DNA of 7,953 nucleotides. Origin: Holophagaceae bacterium UBA1801. Its GTDB lineage: Bacteria > Acidobacteriota > Holophagae > Holophagales > Holophagaceae. Numbering within the stretch: the first letter of the stretch is position 1; every line of letters begins with the position of its first letter. The stretch is taken from the NCBI GenBank assembly GCA_002319925.1, contig DCFP01000078.1:1-7953 (forward strand), in the 5' to 3' direction. Below, piece by piece: positions 6,168 through 7,953 of this stretch. Made by a program: the position numbers and the translations under genes. Under the pieces are notes generated by a model. It was given only the letters and a program-made list of their open reading frames with translations. It made no database searches and was not told where the DNA came from.

Positions 6168-7190
6168 ATGAGCCTGCGCCAGATCTTCAGCGAATATTTC
6201 ATCCCCATCGCGCTACTCGCCCTGTGCGTCCCGATGTTTTTCTACTCGGGCGTTGGCACGTTGGATATAGCCAACGAGTTGATTGCACGGATCGGCCGTC
6301 ATGGGATTCTTGTGTTGGCCCTTCTGCCTCCCCTCTATGCGGGCATGGGCTTCAATTTCGGCACAGGTCTCGGGGCATTGGCGGCGCAATCCGGATTCGT
6401 GGTCGCGGTGATGCTGGATCTGGCCGGCATGCCGGGCACCGGCCTCGCTCTCCTCATCGGTCTCATCCTCGCAACGGCCCTGGGGTGGTCAGCGGGATGG
6501 CTCCTGAGCCGCACACCGGGCGTGGAAATGCTGTTCACGGTTTGCATGATGGCTCTGGTCTCCGCTGGCCCACTGCAACTGCTCTTTCACGCTCTGAGCA
6601 GGGTCGTTCCTGGCTTTGCAAGAGGTGATAGTTATTCGGGTGAAATCTCATCCCTGGATCTGAAGCCCTTCCTGCACGCTATCGATGTTCCGGTGCAAAC
6701 CGGGTCCATCACAATCCCGATCGGGGCCATCACCTTGGTCGCTTTGGCGGGTCTACTGCTTGTTTGGTTCCAGAAGACCCGGCGCTTTGAAATGCATGGA
6801 AATGAATCCGCGGATCCCCGCTCACACCGTGTGAAAACCCTTGCGTTCTCGCTTTCGATCCTCCTGGCCTGCCTCAGCCAAGTGATCTTTCTGCAGGGTG
6901 TGGGCTGGATCAACCCACAGGTCATCTACGCTCACCCGATCTTCCCCGTCATTCCCGCCCTCGTCGCCGGGGGCGCGACGCTTCACAAGGCTAGGGTTCG
7001 TCATGCCTTCATCGGCATGGTCGTGCTGAATTTGTTCTTCATCCTGCTGCCCGCCACACTCCAGCGGACTTGCAATCACGAGGAACTGGCTGTGTTCGTG
7101 GGCCCAGTCCTCTCTACAGGGCTGATCCTCTGTGCCCTGATTCGTTCGAATCGAAAGTACATTCTCAGTGACACCCGCAGCCGCCCGTGA
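6168..7190 (+). CDS. ABC transporter permease, BPD_transp_2 type (permease 2 of a pair)
   Basis: A 340-residue inner-membrane protein homologous to permease 1; over the first 80 or so residues about half the positions agree by eye. Shared landmarks are EY (9-10), RHGILVLALLPP (44-55), MGFNFGTGLGALAAQ (60-74), EMHGNESA (208-215; the presumed coupling-helix loop, closer to the canonical G-x-N-x-x-A form than in permease 1) and PALVAGGATLHKARVRH (263-279). About nine or ten hydrophobic segments are visible. It probably pairs with permease 1 to form one transport channel. The start is the first ATG in frame and matches permease 1 residue for residue at EY, yet I see no Shine-Dalgarno sequence before it, so it may be poorly or leaderlessly translated. 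The last 26 bases overlap, antisense, the end of the cation transporter gene on the other strand. The substrate is unknown; no ATPase or binding protein is in view. Confidence 0.83.
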   Translation: MSLRQIFSEYFIPIALLALCVPMFFYSGVGTLDIANELIARIGRHGILVLALLPPLYAGMGFNFGTGLGALAAQSGFVVAVMLDLAGMPGTGLALLIGLILATALGWSAGWLLSRTPGVEMLFTVCMMALVSAGPLQLLFHALSRVVPGFARGDSYSGEISSLDLKPFLHAIDVPVQTGSITIPIGAITLVALAGLLLVWFQKTRRFEMHGNESADPRSHRVKTLAFSLSILLACLSQVIFLQGVGWINPQVIYAHPIFPVIPALVAGGATLHKARVRHAFIGMVVLNLFFILLPATLQRTCNHEELAVFVGPVLSTGLILCALIRSNRKYILSDTRSRP

Positions 7191-7830
7191 AATCGGGCTT
7201 GCTTGCGGCGCGGATCCCTTCGATGCCTTCCTTGCCGATGAAGGCTGCCAGCACGAGAGCGGCAAGGGCATCCACCCACCAGAGGCCAGGCAGTAATAGA
7301 AATGCCAAACTGCCCACGAAAAGCACGAGCGAGAGTTTGATGCACGCAAGGCTGCAGGCAGCATCGCCTTCCAGGGTGCGACTGTCCAGGGCCTTCGCCG
7401 CTCCGCGCTTGGCATGCCACAGCCAAGCCATGAAGCTCAGACTGGCAACGCTCACCAGAAGGCCCGGCACCGTGGTTTGTGGATGATGCCCCGAATGGAG
7501 CTGGACACCCGCGCTCGCGGCGATTCCCAGAGCCAGCAGCACGAAGAGGATGCCGATGCCCAGCGCGGCCTTCCGTTCCCGCCGCAGGCGCTCAGAGGCG
7601 CAACCTTCGGCACTCTCCTTTAGACGCCAGAGCACCAGGATGGCTGAACCCACTTCGATGAAACTATCGGCCCCGAAGCCGAAGAGGGCCATGGAATCGT
7701 CCGCCCAGCCGAAACCCATGGAAACGAGGCCTTCCACGAGGTTGTAGAGGATGGTGAACACCGCCAGGAAGCGGGCATAAGCCAGCCACTGGGCGTGAGT
7801 GCGCGAAGGGGAGCGGTTCATGCCTGCCAT
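7165..7830 (-). CDS. Cation diffusion facilitator-like metal transporter
   Basis: A 221-residue inner-membrane protein with five or six hydrophobic segments. It matches the cation transporter group related to CDF proteins that carries ALFGFGADSFIEVGSA in TM2 and a DA-x-x-x-x-x-x-C-x-x-x-S pattern in TM5. Where classical CDF exporters have H-x-x-x-D in TM2, this has D55 and E59. In TM5 the usual H-x-x-x-D is replaced by C159 and C163 (GDAACSLACIKLS). The protein ends GGCGCH, a plausible metal- or thiol-binding tail. The large cytoplasmic C-terminal domain of classical CDF proteins is absent. Two starts are possible: 7830 (used here, AGAGGA 8 bases upstream) and 7821, where ATG overlaps the TGA of the upstream gene as ATGA and AGGA lies 8 bases away. 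The second would give 218 residues. It would export a soft divalent metal, or move it in symport with protons; the metal is not deducible. It likely forms an operon with the thioredoxin-like gene upstream. Confidence 0.85.
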   Translation of the reverse strand: MAGMNRSPSRTHAQWLAYARFLAVFTILYNLVEGLVSMGFGWADDSMALFGFGADSFIEVGSAILVLWRLKESAEGCASERLRRERKAALGIGILFVLLALGIAASAGVQLHSGHHPQTTVPGLLVSVASLSFMAWLWHAKRGAAKALDSRTLEGDAACSLACIKLSLVLFVGSLAFLLLPGLWWVDALAALVLAAFIGKEGIEGIRAASKPDFTGGCGCH

Positions 7831-7953
7831 CCTGCGGGTCCTCTGGCCAGCTCGGTCTCGATTTCAGCCCGGAGGGTTTCCACGGAGGGAACATCCGCCG
7901 CCATGATCATCCGGCCGTTGACATAACCCGAAGGCACCGTCGTCCGCTTGTCC
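7818..7953 (-). CDS. C-terminal fragment of a thioredoxin-like protein (cut by window edge)
   Basis: On the minus strand a frame is open from the window edge for 44 codons and stops at TGA (7820-7818). The fragment runs DKRTTVPSGYVNGRM, then ADVPSVETLRAEIETELARG. The order of a VP turn, a short strand, VNGR and a closing amphipathic helix resembles the last third of thioredoxin or glutaredoxin-fold proteins, where the VP would be the cis-proline. The active-site half is outside the window, so this remains a pattern-based guess. The stop codon overlaps a possible ATG of the cation transporter (ATGA), so the two genes are translationally linked. A redox or metal-chaperone role beside a Cys-rich metal transporter is reasonable inference. 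Confidence 0.6.
   Translation of the reverse strand, partial: DKRTTVPSGYVNGRMIMAADVPSVETLRAEIETELARGPAGWQA

Overview
This window is about 8 kb of G+C-rich bacterial chromosome. It holds six apparently complete protein genes and two partial genes cut by the window edges. I see no RNA genes, insertion sequences, CRISPR arrays or obvious phage parts. The best guess at the host is a G+C-rich, anaerobic or facultative bacterium, possibly Acidobacteriota of the Holophaga/Geothrix type. That guess rests on two things: an iron-sulfur scaffold/GGGtGRT gene pair typical of anaerobes, and a sensor kinase whose H-box reads AIAHHFNN, a form I associate with that group. It is a weak inference.

Left part, minus strand (1-1070): a two-gene operon. 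The upstream gene encodes a NifU/IscU-like iron-sulfur cluster scaffold with a long family-specific C-terminus. Eighteen bases after it comes the N-terminal third of a GGGtGRT-family protein, which runs off the window. Its leader (1071 to about 1200) holds two inverted repeats.

Middle-left, plus strand (1352-3931): a large hybrid histidine kinase with a 7-TM N-terminus, two PAS domains, a histidine kinase core and a C-terminal receiver domain. It is transcribed divergently from the scaffold operon and has no separate response regulator in view. It converges on a minus-strand gene (3947-4783) encoding an unusual fusion: a rhodanese-like domain that has lost its catalytic cysteine, joined to an ArsC-type (low-molecular-weight phosphatase fold) arsenate reductase.

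Middle-right, plus strand (4914-7190): two homologous but diverged inner-membrane ABC permeases of the BPD_transp_2 (RbsC/LivH-like) kind, separated by about 207 bp. Neither an ATPase nor a substrate-binding protein lies in the window. The first is divergent from the rhodanese-ArsC gene across 130 bp, so the two could share control.

Right end, minus strand (7165-7953): a cation diffusion facilitator-like transporter with a Cys-rich GGCGCH tail. Its last codons overlap antisense with the end of the second permease. Its start overlaps the stop of a partial upstream gene whose C-terminus looks thioredoxin-like. Overall the window mixes metal, sulfur and redox chemistry (Fe-S scaffold, thiol-based arsenate reductase, cation exporter, thioredoxin-like protein) with an orphan pair of ABC permeases. 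Any functional link across these units is inference.
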